Positions 23,935-36,889 of a DNA stretch of 64,000 nucleotides are shown here, in pieces. Below the pieces are notes generated by a model that ran no database searches, was not told the origin of the DNA, and worked only from the letters and a program-made list of their open reading frames with translations. Position 1 is the first letter of the stretch, and every line of letters begins with the position of its first letter. The position numbers and the translations under genes are program-made. The DNA comes from Bimastos eiseni (lineage: Eukaryota; Annelida; Clitellata; Crassiclitellata; Lumbricidae), in NCBI GenBank assembly GCA_959347315.1, contig OY365814.1, forward strand, positions 35,298,371 to 35,362,370, written 5' to 3'.

Positions 23935-24601
23935 ATGGCAAAGAAACAGAGACAACAAAGGTCATCACCGGAACCCAGCGCCTCTGTCTCTGGCTACCAC
24001 TGTGCCACTGCTGCTACTGGTGTTGGTGGTGTAGGAGACTTGGCAACTGCAGAGAACCTGTTTGGAGGATTATTCTCTGGTGAGGAGTGTTTCCATAACA
24101 ACAGACCAATAAATCTTCCTGCATTTGGACCATTCAATCTAAGTTACAACACGTCCCCTTTGCTTTTAAGTGCAACTGAATTAATGCATAAAGCAAAGAC
24201 AACACTGCAGCCAGAGGAGGACAACACAGGACAACAGCTGAGGACAACGGTTGCTGACAATCTCTCCACTGTTGCATCATCGACTGCATTTCCTGATGTG
24301 TGGTTTGAGAGACCATACTTTGCAGATGCTGCTTCTTCAAGTACATCTAACTTGGCATTAACATCAGCGCCATTTGGAATTGGAAGCGGAGCCACCATCC
24401 CCCATCAGATGGTACGAGGAGCGGATGGTCCCAAAGGTGGTCGGAATGGAAGAATGCAAGCACAGGACACTGTGTTATCATCACACTCCTCCTCACATGC
24501 TGACACGGATGCCTCAAGGATGAAGGACAGTTCAGGGTCAATCAGTTGGATAGGAAGGAATGAGTTGACAACACCTTCAACATCTTCTTCAACATATCAG
24601 A
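23935..24601 (+). CDS. CREBRF: CREBRF exon 1 (first coding)
   Basis: Starts ATG GCA AAG AAA; a stop codon directly precedes it. 222 codons plus one base of low-complexity Ser/Thr/Ala-rich sequence without a fold I recognise. The donor is CAGA|GTCAGT, phase 1. The frame runs on to 24633, but use of this donor joins the next exon in frame. Confidence 0.8.
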
Positions 24602-27600
24602 GTCAGTTTCAAGTTAATTCAATCTCAGATTAAAAGTTTACGTATTTAATGTAAGCATTCATTAGATACATTTCTAGCACAGCAATTCTTTATCTCTTCA
24701 TCATGATTTCGTCATTTGCTGATGGCGCAATCTTTCAGAAGGAATTAATCCACAGTTGAAATTTGGCTAGTAGCTACTTTGAAATAATATCTTTGAGCTT
24801 ATATTGCTTTTTGGAGAGGAGCTATATAAATTTTGGTGTTTTATTACAAATTATATGTGGTTCAGTTCATCTGATGTAGAAGTTGTAATTTCCATTATAG
24901 TCAAATTATTGTGTCAATGAAATAACAATTATTTATGAAATAAATTTTGAATTACATTCAGATTATTTGGGTTAACTGGTTATTAGACAATGGTCTATAT
25001 TTCTGTGATTTTCATAGGAATATGATATCGAAAAAGATATCTGTAGCTCCCTTACAATTTGGTGTTGCTTGCTATGACTGTCTGGATACAGTTTAAACAA
25101 TACGACTTACTAGTGAAATGAAGAGAGCAGACATTTGGTTCTGAGTGGAGTTAATAAATCTATTAATTAAATTAATTAGCAGGTGTTGTTGACTGTTTAA
25201 TAAATGTTCACATCAATGTTTCTATGTTTAGCCCATGAACCATCAAATAAACGGAGAAAGAAGCGAACAAGTGCATCATCATCAGTCGAAATTTTCAGCG
25301 ATTCTGATGGCAGTGACGACGATGATGACGACGACGACGATGATGATGGTAGTTTATCAGACATTGATGAAGATGAGGGAGGTGGGTTTATTTCATCTCT
25401 TTCTTTCTTATTAGACTATTTTTGCATAACTCAAACGGTTTAGAACTTTAGACTGAGCGATGGCAAAATGTTTTAACAGGTGATGTCTTCAGTTTACCAT
25501 TCAACCTCCTTCAGGTTGTTGTTGTGTTGGCGAGTGCTGGATGGTGTTTGTGTGAAGAACATCTTTGTCAACAGTTTACAAAATAACTTTTCTTTTGTTA
25601 TTGCAGCATTGAGAACAAATTCTCAACAGTTTGCCGCAAAGTTTCTCAAACTGCGATCGAATGGGAAGCCATGCAACTTTTGGCAGTACAATTCACAGGC
25701 ACGTGGTCCCAAAGGAAGACGCATATACGGAGAAATAACTCTCAAGGACTGTCATGTTTTGGATGAGTTTTCTGATCCAGTCAGTCATGGAGGAAGCGGA
25801 GAAGGGCGACTCAACAAACCGAGGCATGGAGAGGGAAATGACCCACGACCTGACACACAGAAACTAATGGAAATCGGGTCACGAATCAGTCGTCTGGAAG
25901 AGGAATTCCAGGGGCTGAGTGCTGCTAAGAGTGGGAACAAGGGAGGAGGAGACGAGGTTGCGCGTCAGAAGAACAAACTCGCTTCCCGTATTTGTCGACT
26001 GAAGAAGAAAGCTCAGCACGAAGCAAACAAAGTGAAATTGGAAGGACTGCGAGAGGAACACGGCAAGCAGCTTTTCATCATTATCGTTATCATCATCGTT
26101 ATCATCCACAACATCTATCTTAGCATTGAATAACGTTCTTTGAGTTTGAATTTGGGTTAGAGAATAGATTGGATGACTGGGTAATAGATTTGGATTATGC
26201 TAAAGTATGGATTGGTTATGGATTTGTTTTTGGTTAGATCATGTATTGATTATGGATTTGGTCTATTTTTGAGTATGAATAGAGTATGGATTTGGTTTAA
26301 GTTTCAGTATGGCTTGGGTTTTGGTTTACCCTTATTATTAAGCCGACAATTTCTACAGCGTCGTTATTCAGCCATGCCACTACAAGGACGTTTAACCCTT
26401 ATGCAAATTCTCTGTACATAGTTAAAAGTTTATCTTGATTGGAAGTTGCACCAATTGATATATATATATATACATATACATGTATATATATATAACACAC
26501 CTTACAGCCGAGCTTAGAGCCTGGGTTTGAATTTTTAACTCAGTGGCTGTGGGTGCGCTGCTTGGCCTCTGAAATTGTTTCCGTATAGGTGTACTCAATT
26601 GCAAGTGTTCTATTTGGCGAGCGCTCAGAATGAGTCTGTAGTTATAACTGATGCGCCTCATTTGCATATTAAAATTAGCACAATCTTCAGATGATGTGAA
26701 TACTAATGGTGCTTGTTATTATATTGAATGTCGATGAATTGTGCAATTTGAAAGTATAAATGTCCAAAATTAATGTCTTGATTTAAAGTAAACTATTGGC
26801 TGAAAATTGATCTAGAAATTTGCTCATGAGAACCTTTTATAAAAATATTCATATTGCCAGAACATTTCTTGGAACACATGGAGAAATTTTCCACTTTTTA
26901 GTTAGGATATTGTTTCGTTTACTTAATTTAAGCTGACAAACCACGGCATTATTATATTATATAGTTGCAACAGGTAATAAAAAGTTTAGCGAGTCAAATA
27001 TTACTGTATGACAACCTACTGTTCATTTAAACAATGCCACCTAGTGAATGGATGGATTAGTCGACCTTTTAGGACTATTAGGTATCGAACCCATGTCATT
27101 ATGCTCTTCATGCCAGCGTGTTACCGCTCGACCATTTCCCAGCCCCGAATTTTTCACAGTTCGATCGATATTTGATTGCTTGCTATGAAATAGTTTGTCA
27201 CCATAGTATATTTAATACTTTAATATGGTTGAAACTATTACTTTAACTTCAATGTTGTTATTTGTTTAACAGAACAACTGGTGGCTGTTGTTGCCAGACT
27301 TGTGACGATTATGGAGAAGCATATTCTGACAAGAGAGACAACGAGAACAACGCCCGTTGTCACTTCTCAACCGTTGTTTTGTTCGCAGCTGGAATCTCTC
27401 ATTGGGTCAAATCTGAGTAAGTACAACGCTCTGTTTTTCATGTTAAATTTGCAAAGTCCATTGCCATCATCATCATCAGCAGCAATCATCATCATTTGAA
27501 GTGAGAGAGGAGTTGTGGTCTAATTCAGATGATTCTAATACTTTTGTCTTTTTCTTTTTTTAGAGTTTATGATCGCTGGACATACGGTTGAGTATGTCAA

Positions 27601-27658
27601 CATGCAGCTTCAAAAACTCGCTGAAAGACTCACTTCAACAAGCAGAGCACCTTCATAG
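23935..27658 (+). CDS. CREBRF: CREB3 regulatory factor (CREBRF/REPTOR-type bZIP protein), complete
   Basis: Five coding exons: 23935-24601, 25232-25381, 25607-26062, 27273-27416 and 27564-27658, giving 503 codons plus stop with all phases consistent (human CREBRF is 639 residues). Order: Ser/Thr-rich N-terminus; a basic KRRKKR followed by an acidic run of eleven Asp; block FWQYNSQARGPKG resembling the FWEYS block of vertebrates; TQKLMEIGSRISRLEEEF; the bZIP basic region NKLASRICRLKKKAQHEANK; a zipper; and the C-terminal GHTVEYVNMQLQKLAERL. Vertebrate CREBRF restrains CREB3/Luman and the fly orthologue REPTOR acts below TORC1; the same role here is inferred by orthology. Intron 3 appears to be GC-AG. 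Confidence 0.93.
25232..25381 (+). CDS. CREBRF: CREBRF exon 2, basic patch and poly-Asp
   Basis: Acceptor TTTAG at 25231, donor GAGG|GTGGGT-type site at 25381, phase 1 at both ends. Encodes KRRKKRTSASSS then SDSDGS and eleven consecutive Asp, then LSDIDEDEG. Vertebrate CREBRF has an acidic Glu/Asp stretch at the equivalent place. Confidence 0.85.
25607..26062 (+). CDS. CREBRF: CREBRF exon 3, DNA-binding bZIP basic region
   Basis: Acceptor TTATTGCAG. Contains FAAKFLKLRS, FWQYNSQARGPKG, DPRPDTQKLMEIGSRISRLE, and the basic region NKLASRICRLKKKAQHEANK leading into the zipper EGLREEH. The exon ends at 26062 on the first base of a codon. The following bases are GCAAGC, so the donor is GC, not GT; only this junction keeps the zipper in register with exon 4. 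Confidence 0.9.
26460..26900. repeat. dispersed repeat in CREBRF intron 3
   Basis: The block containing CATATTAAAATTAGCACAAT, CTTCAGATGATGTGAATA and GAATTGTGCAATTTGAAA has a clear second copy at about 37190-37480 in HTT intron 1. It begins after a short (TA)n tract and has no coding capacity. Confidence 0.7.
27079..27145 (-). repeat. tRNA-derived SINE-like sequence
   Basis: The complementary strand reads as a tRNA-like head: A-box-like ATGGTCGAGCGGTAACACGC, then ATGAAGAGCATAATGACAT, then B box GGGTTCGATACC. The acceptor arms do not pair as in a functional tRNA, so it is a SINE head or tRNA pseudogene inside CREBRF intron 3. Confidence 0.6.
27273..27416 (+). CDS. CREBRF: CREBRF exon 4, leucine zipper
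   Basis: Acceptor TTTAACAG at 27272. Encodes EQLVAVVARLVTIMEKHIL, aligned without gap to the vertebrate zipper, and ends SQLESLIGSNL at donor TGA|GTAAGT, phase 1. Confidence 0.9.
27564..27658 (+). CDS. CREBRF: CREBRF exon 5, conserved C-terminus and stop
   Basis: Acceptor CTTTTTTTAG. Encodes KFMIAGHTVEYVNMQLQKL, matching the C-terminal vertebrate motif LPVAGQTSEFVNQVLEK, and stops at TAG 27656-27658. Confidence 0.9.
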
Positions 27659-29750
27659 TGGTTGTTCTGCATCACGCTCCACTTGCTGCTGATGACGGAA
27701 GGCTTCGGAATCAGGACAGCCTTTCTAAGGGAGCTCTGTTGCCATGGTTACCATCTGCCGTCTGGTATCTCCTGTGGAATGCTTTTACAATCGTCTCTGA
27801 TTTTCACTTTTGAGCAGTGCCTATAATGGGTTCACAGAAGACCAGAATGTTTAGGTACAAGTCATGCACTTTGTGCATGGCTTGTGAATTTTGACTATTA
27901 CTCTAGAAGAAGAAGCAGAAACAGTTGGCAGAGAAGAATGCTCTCAGGGGCAGTGGATTGTATCGTTAAGACTTCTCACGGAGCTAGGTCCAAAGCGATT
28001 CTCTCTTAATAACTTACTTTTCCTTTCAGATGGAAAATCGGATTTTTGAAGCACTATTTAGTTCTAAAACTAAGGTTTTCTAAAATTGTACAGACTTGAA
28101 TATGTCAGTAATACAGCACTTGTACAAACGTGTTTACGTGACAGACTATGAGAAGTATTACTTTGTCAAGGGAAGAGCAACTGTTGATTGCCATTAACAG
28201 TTGATAGTGAAGTCAAAAGGAGGAGCAACTGTTGATTGGCATTAACTTTTGATATAGTATGTATGTAGCTTCGTTTAGTTGACAAACTGACACACCGCAG
28301 TAAGTGACATGATGCGAGACTTGGTTACCTTCGACATTGGGTCCGATTTTAGTTCAATTGTGAGGGATGAAGAGTGGCAGCATTGAGGATGTGATCATAT
28401 TTCGTTTGCAATTAATGCCTGTTAGGTATTCATGTCGTGTTCTAATTTAACCCTTTGGGCTGAATAACGATTCATTTGACCTTGGAAATCGGGGTCAAAG
28501 GCTTTCTCTGAAGCTACTTAAATAAGCATCAGACGAACTAATCATGATGATGCCAGTTCTTGTTTGTAGATATTTTTTACATGGTGTTAATAGCTTAACA
28601 CTTTTACTTGCCCATTTCACGTTAGGTGAATATTCTGTATTATTCATACTTAATAGTTATTGTCAAATCGTTTTATTAGTTGATCTGTTATGGAAGCAGT
28701 CTTCCTGATGGCATTGTGCTAGTTCATATAAACCCAATGGATGAGGAGTGAAGTGTTCATCCCAACACTGTCTCCTCTTCCAGAGGAAATCTTGGCACTA
28801 AAGAATGCCAGAAAAAGTATATCGCTCCATATTTGTTTGCAGACTTTGTACATTTCAATCATCTTTTCATAACATTTGACTTTGTCTCTGGGTTGTGAGG
28901 TCAGGACATCTGTGGGTGTAGGGATGAGTTGGAGAATTTAGTTCCATTATCTGATTTCCAGTTTAGTAATAAAATGATCATAACATTAAATGTTCAGGAA
29001 ACTCTTAATCATCGACTTCCAGATGGAGGCTGTATTTGGATTTCTGTATTTGTGCCATTGTCATTAAGAAGCTTCTTGAGCAGGTGATCATTGTAGAGGC
29101 TGTAACTTGCTCTCTCAATCCTAAGAGAATCGTGAAGGGGTCACAGCTGCTGAACGGATGCGAGGAGTTCAAAGAGTGAATCTTGTCAGAAGGCAAATGA
29201 CATGAAAAAGGCAGAATGCCTGGGGACAGATTCCATCAAGAATTTAAAGGAATGTTGGCATAAAATTTCATGCTCTGCACTTTTAAAAGGAAACTCTGCG
29301 ATAAAGTAACTTCGAATGATACTTATGAAATGAAGAAGTGTTTCAGATTCACCCTTTAGATTTTTGTTTTGGCTGCTGCAAGTTAAATTTATTGTTATTT
29401 AATGTATAAGAATATTTATGCTCCACATTACAGGAAAGTTAATGGAATCATATTAGGTTGTGACTTTTGTACAATCGACTGTGTTTCATTTGGTCAATTT
29501 AAATTGAGTTGAAATTTTTATATTTTTACTAAAATTTAATGTTATGTACTTGCTTTATAATTATGAAAACAATAATGAGATTACTTAATTAATATTTTGT
29601 CATCATTTCGCCTTATGTAATTTCCATGGATGGACGGATGGATGGATAACCATAACCATCAGTTTTATCGCTCCAAGATACAAGATACATCAATTGACAA
29701 TATTCATGGATGGATGGACGAACGGATGGATGGATGGAATAAAGTCGATT
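27659..29750 (+). other. probable CREBRF 3' UTR and flank
   Basis: No coding exon. Possible polyadenylation signals AATAAA occur near 28967 and 29738; which is used cannot be told. A (GGAT)n microsatellite lies at about 29628-29740. Confidence 0.45.
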
Positions 29751-29819
29751 GACAACAAAGGAATGGATAAGGGTGGTGATTGTGTTATTGGTAAAAGAGC
29801 GTGAGACAACTATGAGTTA

Positions 29820-30140
29820 GCACAATTGATGATAGCAGGTGAAGGTCAACTGAGCAGATGAATGTCAATATAGCAGGTGATGGTCAATAGAACAGGTAAT
29901 GGTCAATAGAACAGGTGATGGTCAACAGAACAGGTGATGGTCAATAACAGGTGATGGTCAACTGAGTAGGGGAAGGTCAATAGAGCAGGTGATGGTTGAC
30001 AGACCAGATGGTCAACAGAGCCAGGTGATGGTCAACAGAGCAGGTGAAGGTCAACATAGCAGGTGAAAGTCAACTGAGCAGGGGAAGGTCGACAAAACAG
30101 AGGATGGTTGACAGCCCAGGTGAAGGTCAACAGAGCGGCA
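29820..30140 (+). repeat. minisatellite, 16-20-bp unit GGTGATGGTCAACAGAACA
   Basis: About 17 degenerate head-to-tail copies of AGCAGGTGAAGGTCAACAG and variants in intergenic DNA. Confidence 0.85.
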
Positions 30141-31307
30141 CTTATCCTACGGGTGGCATTTTCAGTAAATAAATAAATAAAAAATTATTGTTTTTTTAAG
30201 TTGCGTGCTTCAAGATTCGTCATTCGTGTTGCCCTTGTCTAAGCCTGGCACAATGCTTTTAGCGTTTTCTCGACTAAAAACTAACATCATTACGATATAC
30301 CGAAGTACCATCGAAATTATCGAACGTTTATAATGTTTATAGACATCAGAGCAGTCCTCAGAGAATTTGGCTCCCTAGGCAGTCATCTATTTATGCAAGA
30401 ACAGTAAGATATGAGAAAAGATGGGGAAAATGTTACCAGTCAGGCGCACACACCGCACGGGGCACATGAAAAAAAATTTTTGTTTTAAATATAGGCCTAC
30501 AGACGATTCTGGCATAGGAAAATTAACAGGGAAAGCGGGAAATTCAATGAGGTGTTAAGAGATTGAATATCGATGTTGGAATTGGATTTGACCTAAAATT
30601 AGTTTTTAATAACTAATTTATGAATTTATTTTTGTATCATCATAAAATGTTATTCCTGAAAACATAACCTTAATATTATTTATAAAATTCGGCGCCCCAA
30701 AAATTTGTCGCCCTGGGCGGCTTCCTATGTCACCTATCACCTATGTCAGAAGCCGTTTATTAGATCAAATTGGCGGCGTTTAGTAGCGGAAGTATCCAGA
30801 AAGTAGGACTGCGCAGTGCCAAGTGCCTACAGCATAGACTATAATGTAGTCTATATATTATATATATTATTAGATATATTCTAATAATATATATAATATT
30901 ATTAGTTATATCCATGTTGTTTAATAATTATTATTTTAGTGAGAATGAAAGTATGACACCGTACTGTATCCGTCATCGGTTGTGTGTCTATAGTCCGAAG
31001 GTTCGATTGTCCGAATGTTCGATAGTACGCAGATTGCATGATGTCCGGCTGATAGATGATAATTTTGCGGATTTAAAATGGTAGCTGGATTGATGAAAAG
31101 AATTATGTTTGGCTAGAAGCTGAATTGCACCGTTCTTTTAATTCGTCCAGGTTCCATATAGGCAAGATTTTTTCATATAAATCCAGCTCCCATTTTTACA
31201 CATTCTTTTCATCAATTAATCCAGCTTCTAGTTAAATTTCTGTCGGAGTAACCTACGGATTATAGATCGGATACCCCGTAATCTGTATGGTAAGTTACCG
31301 GTTACTA
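30141..31307. other. intergenic, AT-rich, no gene seen
   Basis: Contains (AAAT)n near 30160 and an AT-rich palindromic patch at about 30845-30905 (TATATTATATATATTATTAG and its complement). Confidence 0.5.
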
Positions 31308-31315
31308 GTCTATTC

Positions 31316-32557
31316 CAGGGCTTAAAGTGTGCCTGGACGGTCATGGACGGCGTCCAGGCTCTGTTGGCGAAATAAATGGCAGGACGGCGTCCAGCCTCGA
31401 AAATAAGTGCCTGGACGCCGTCCATGAGCGTCCATGCAACAGTGCAATTCCTCTACATGCGTACGTTATTATTATTGGCCAAACAGGAAAAAGAGGATGA
31501 AAAATTGTTCGCCACTGGCCCCATGTCGACAATTTCACAAAGGAAAGCAATTCTCTGTAGGCCTACGCTTTTACTTTACAACAAATATTTCACCAACAAA
31601 TAATTGACGACTAAATAATGGTGATGGACAAAAAGCCCAACGAATGATAAAAAATTCTATTTTACGCACATTGTATTTGGTTAAATAGAAGTTGGATTGA
31701 TAACAATAATGTCTGCAAATCCAGCTTCTGGTGCAGCAAGAACCATTTTTTTCAATTCAACTTCTATTTAGGCAAATATTCTTTTCAATGATTCAACTTT
31801 TATTTCAGTAGCTATATATGTTCATCTAAATAGCATCTGTTTTGGAAGAATTTCGTTCACCCATCCAACGTCTATTCCAGCTTGATTAATATCAGCAGTC
31901 CAATTTCTAGTTTAATGAACACAGTGGACCACAGTGCATGAACCATTTGTCGTCGACTTAATGTTGGTGCTCTGCCTTTGCAATCTTTAGTTCTCAACTT
32001 TTTGACACTGGGGGCCGTCCATAAATGACGTCACGCGCCTTTGGAGAGGGGCACAAATTTGTGACGATGTGTGACAAAGGGAGAGGGGGTCGGCGAAATG
32101 TGACGTCACATCATCACATCAAAATACGTAATTTTATTAAAAACTTACACGCATTTGAACAAGTTCCACTTAATTAGCAGTAGTTGTTACCACAATTAAT
32201 TAAACAACACTAATTATGATTATGATAGTCTTTCACCCTGAGGAATGCATGGGATTGTAATCATTATAAGCTACTTAATTTCTCCATTTTCTTTGTTCAA
32301 CTATTATAATTTGAAATATTTTATTGTTATAATTAAATTTTTTGATAATTATAAGAAAATTTGCATTACATGCTGCTCATCTGGTTTGATTTTTGGGGGT
32401 CAGGGCCTTGTGACGTGGCGTCATATTTGAGGGTTCATGGCATTTGTGACGACGTGTGACGAAGGGGAGGGGTCAAAAATCGTCCAAAATTGCGTGACGT
32501 CATTTATGAACGGCTCCCCTAGCGTCCAGGCACTTCTTATTTACACTTTAAGCACTG
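31316..32557. mobile_element. hAT-type element with perfect 8-bp duplication
   Basis: Ends are CAGGGCTTAAAGTGTGCCTGG and the complement of CAGTGCTTAAAGTGTAAATA; flanks GTCTATTC at 31308-31315 and 32558-32565 are identical. Near the left end the words GTCCAGGC/GCCTGGAC are repeated in both orientations. No transposase frame. Another MITE (32011-32519) is nested in its right half. Confidence 0.92.
32011..32519. mobile_element. MITE with GGGGCCGTCCATAAATGACG ends, nested in a hAT-type element
   Basis: Left end GGGGCCGTCCATAAATGACG and right end its complement (CGTCATTTATGAACGGCTCCCC). Inside both ends, TTTGTGACGATGTGTGACAA-like blocks are also inverted. The superfamily is not assigned; no clear target duplication was seen. 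Confidence 0.8.
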
Positions 32558-32565
32558 GTCTATTC

Positions 32566-34459
32566 TAACTACTATGCTTACTATAGTCCCATCATGATTA
32601 TATGGTATTATTTAGGACTTTCTTTTCAATATATAGAGAGAAAAAATTAAAATGTTATTGTTTAATTGTAATTTTATGTGAACTTTATAATTTTCTATCT
32701 AGCCTGCAAGACGTTTAGTAACTTTATTGTGAGGCTCAATTGCTTTTTGTTGCTTTCTAAGTGGTTTGTTTCGTAATTAATACTATCTTATTCTATTTTC
32801 TTATTTTTATATCAAATGCAAACGCATTTTAATTAGTCAAACAGTTTTAATTTTTACAACACATGCTGATGTTGTTACTAACTGTATAATGAATCGAATG
32901 CTGAATTGAATAATCATGATGTATAATGAAAACACTCGAAACAAGCGTCTTAGGCCTATCTCCCCTCCTGTGCATACTCCAGGATATGCACAAGAATAAA
33001 GTGATGAGAATTACAGACAGAGGCTGCATTTGTACCTTCGCCCCAGGCGGCAATTTGCCTCGTTACGCCACTGGCCGTATCAGAGCAATTTCTTTGATAT
33101 TTGTTGGTTATTTTCGATCATTAGAGACACCGGATGTTTATGCCCTACGCATGTGCTTCGATTTATGACGTGCTGGCCATCTATATATTCAGGTTACTAT
33201 GGGGAAAAAGTGCATTTGGAGCGAAACCAACCATTTCAAAATTTGGTTTAATAAATTTCAAGGTTTTGGAACAATCTAATTATTATGTGGTCGGCCACCG
33301 GTCAGTCAGTATTAATCTACAATTCCGAGTACAAGTAGGCCTACAGCCCTACACCATTCAAACGAAACTCTAATCTACTTGTTTAGATGTCTTATTTATA
33401 ACCTATATCGTATAGGCTACTGTAAGTAATTTATAGTGCGATATTTTCAAGCCGAAGCCTAGGGCTGAACCCGCAAAAGTTCAGACAGTCTTCTGGACCA
33501 TTATTAAGATTAGTATTCTTCAGCAATAAAATTAATGTTTTAAGCGTGTTATTCCGTTTTAGCGTCTTGATAAGTTGAATTGTTTATTAAAAAAAGAGTA
33601 TCTGTCTTGGTCTTGGTCTCGGACCCTCGGTCTTGGTCTTGGACCACCCGGTCTTGGTCTTGGACCTCTCGGTCTTGGTCTCGGTCTCGAGGCTTTGGTC
33701 TCGTGTCCAACACTGCTACTATGACGCAAGGATCGCGAACATTGGTAGAGAAAGTGACCTCTGGGAACTCAGAGGCAAGGACTAGGGTCGATCTTAGCCA
33801 GGTGTTGGCGCGTGCCCAGCCACAAAAATTGAGCCTTGCAGGGATTGAGCCGCAATCAGTTAGACGACATCCAAGCCCCAAGGACATTATATATCCATCC
33901 TCTGCAATGCAATGCAATGTAGGCCTAATGCAAATCTTCACAAATTTCTCACCGCAAAAGCCACGTCGTCAGGGAGACCATGCAGCTTATGGCCCGGACT
34001 GTGGGAGTGGCATTAGACGTCATGCAAAGCCCGTTTACATGCATTAACATCGTCAGCATAAGATTGGCTTAATTGGGGCAGTAATTACTGCAAGAAAATG
34101 CCAATACATGTAGGTCGGACGTGTAAATGATTGGTGGGTTCCCAGGACAGATCCTATCTGGGCAAATGAAAAGGTGCAGGGATATCGGATACACGAAGAC
34201 CTACTAGGCCTATGCCTGGGTCCGTAGACAACCAAATCGGAACGATCATGTAAAGAAAAAGTCACGCCAAGAAAGTTCCCAGCATGATATAATTAAATAG
34301 AGAGGCACCTTTTATAAGGAGAATACATCGGCTAACAACATTTCTTTACTGTGACATTGACACCTCATAGGTGTAACAGCTGGTATTAAATTAAAGCGGT
34401 AAGAAACTCAGCCTAAACACTCCTCTGACTACTTCTATCTCATTCCTCTATTTAAATTG
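32566..34459. other. intergenic, repeat fragments only
   Basis: 33600-33713 is an array of GGTCTTGGTCTCGGAC ending TCCAACACTG, which looks like the end of an element related to the TCTCGG-rich hAT family. The remainder shows no supported exon. Open frames here follow the repeat and lack homology. Confidence 0.5.
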
Positions 34460-35310
34460 CAGTACGTGTTGTATGCAAGACTCGGAACTTCGAGACCAAG
34501 ACGAGACCGAGACAGTGAGGTACCGAGACCGAGACATGCAGTGAGTTAACAAGACTGAGACCAAGACCGAGACACTATATGTCCAAAACACTACGAGAGA
34601 GTTCGAAGCAGTAAAAGTCCAATGATTTTAAATATAAAATACTGTATAATACTCATGTATCAGTTTTCTAGAATAAGGTTCATTTAATTTCAATTTGAAA
34701 CTTATAATGTAGGCCTAGGCTTATAGTACAAATTCCCGAGAACAGTTCTTCAATAGCCGCGTTTATCTTTTTCGACATCTCTTTGTCGGCCTATCTTCTG
34801 AAGAGTGTAAAGAAATCCTTTTTAGACACGTCTGAAATCGTCTTGACGATTTAAAACAAGCAAATTCAGAGACCAAATACCAAAGGAAATTATAAATTTG
34901 CGCACATCCTTACTCACCCTGAGAAACTCGAAGTTGTTCCGATCGTTTCGGTTATGGTGGTTTTACATCAACGACAAACGGCACGCTATAGCCTATAGCT
35001 GTTATTTGTCAGTAACTTCAAATTGCGTAAACGCAAACATCACAATTTCAGGTTCTCTCTTATACATTTCTCCACTTTCAGATAATTGAAGTTCTTTCAG
35101 TATCATGTGGTTCGCGCGTTAACCAGAATTACTGTTTTTGTAGCTTCCGGTTTGAGTTCATAGGGCAAGATTTTAAGACAGTTAACACAAGACTTATCAA
35201 GACCGCTTACTTTGTTCGAGAGAGAACAAGACTTTCACTTCAAGACAGTCTCTTGAAATTTCGAGACACTACACCGAGACGGAGACACCAAAAAACTGTC
35301 TCGAATTGTA
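34460..35310. mobile_element. second copy of the TCTCGG-rich hAT-type element, reverse orientation, truncated
   Basis: Begins CAGTACGTGTTGTATGCAAGA and matches, as reverse complement, the right end and central region of 17873-18748. The other end stops at the CAAAAAACTGTCTCGA block without the terminal CAGTGATGTATG. No duplication found. Confidence 0.75.
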
Positions 35311-36880
35311 GGTCAATATTTCTTCTTCAGGGTCCTTAAAGCTTTGAATTACCTGGTTTTCACGCTAGCAAAAATGTGTTTAGGCTGGACAGAAGAATCA
35401 AAAGCCTCTAAACAACTATACAGTAAGAAAAAGCAAGAAATATACACAAGAGGCGTTTAGGAGATCTTAGAATCGAGGATTTGTTATCATGATGTGGCAC
35501 TGGTAAATTAATCAGCAATGATCGCCGATCGCGGCCTTCAGGTGGCGCTACGATGATCGTTCGTCGTGGCGACCTGCTGTTGTTATTCCTCGTTGTCGGT
35601 AAATCTAATTCGTGCAAATGATTAAGATTGAAAATGTCGCAAAATAACATTAATTACAATTCACGCATTGCACGGATGATAGACGACAGCCGAATAGATT
35701 ATTGATTCGTCTAAATAGCTATTGCAAATCATGGACCTGAATGATCTTGTAGTCCTTTTCTCTGTTAAGACATAGTTGTCGTTTTCTAGCATAATTACAC
35801 CCACCGATAATTTCTCGTCGCGTCCAGAAACGACCAACCTAACAAACGACTGGAATTATTCTGTTCATTCGATCATCCGGACACGTCATTTGTTTCATAG
35901 TTACGGAGATATGTCTTGACTGCACAGTTTTAGCAGTGGCGTGTAATTCGTTTGCATAGATTGTGGTCGCTGAGGTGAGTTGTATTTTATATTACTGTGT
36001 GGTCTCGCTTGTGGATCTGTTTTACGGGTAGTGCATTGCTAATGAACAAGCAGCCTGAATTCTAATATCTTTCCGTGCGCTGCATGTGTGACAACTCAAA
36101 TACTGTTAGTAAGTAAGTATACACGAACTTTGCCTTCTTTATCTTGGCAGGGCATCCAGATAGGGGAGGGGCGGAGGCAAATTTCCCTCCAATTTTAGGT
36201 AGGGGATATTTTATTAATCTTAGAGGAATATTTTGCCTTCCTGACACTTGGGACTGGGGGGTTTGCCGCCATCACTCAGAGGGCGATTGATGCCTCTGTA
36301 TCTTGGTATTGGTTTCTTGTATGATTATCTGTTATGTAATAATGAGTATTTACTTACTATTAGTGGTGGTGCTGCATGGAAGAAATATATGCAATTGTGT
36401 ACCAAAAGAAAGTTAAAAGATCAATTTTTAACAAAATTATGGTACATCTTTCAATATGTTTTAAATGAACATCATGTGCAGAACATGCATATTGCCGTTA
36501 TTGCGTACCAAATTTTCAAGACCAGCGCTGCCACTACTTACTATCATATGTGTGCTGTATTGATTTCTCGCATACTGTCTTTTTTCTCTTGTGCTTTAGT
36601 GTTTTATACATTCCAGAATATTTGGAATCAAGAGCAAAGAATTACAAATATTGATTTTTGATATAGAATGAATGAATGAGGTGAGTGAGTGATGATGTGA
36701 GTCGGTGTGGAGTGAAGGAGGTTGGAGATAGATGATTACAGAGCCAAAAGTGAAGAGAAATGGCTGACCAATGTCCATTCGCCTTACCTGTACGTTTACA
36801 AGTGCTGGTTTAACTTCTAATTTGTGATTGGTTGGTGTTTTGATTGGTTGCAGTTTGTGTCTATTATTATTGGATTGTAG
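35311..36880 (+). promoter_or_regulatory. HTT: HTT upstream region with a candidate non-coding first exon
   Basis: The coding exon has an acceptor-like TTGGATTGTAG just upstream of the ATG (36880), which suggests a spliced 5' UTR. A candidate donor is CTGAG|GTGAGT at 35974/35975. No TATA box was assigned. All of this is inference from splice-like motifs. Confidence 0.3.
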
Positions 36881-36889
36881 AATAAGGAA

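Noticed and set aside
27079..27145. Functional tRNA gene
   Set aside because: A and B boxes are visible but the acceptor arms do not pair; more likely a SINE head.
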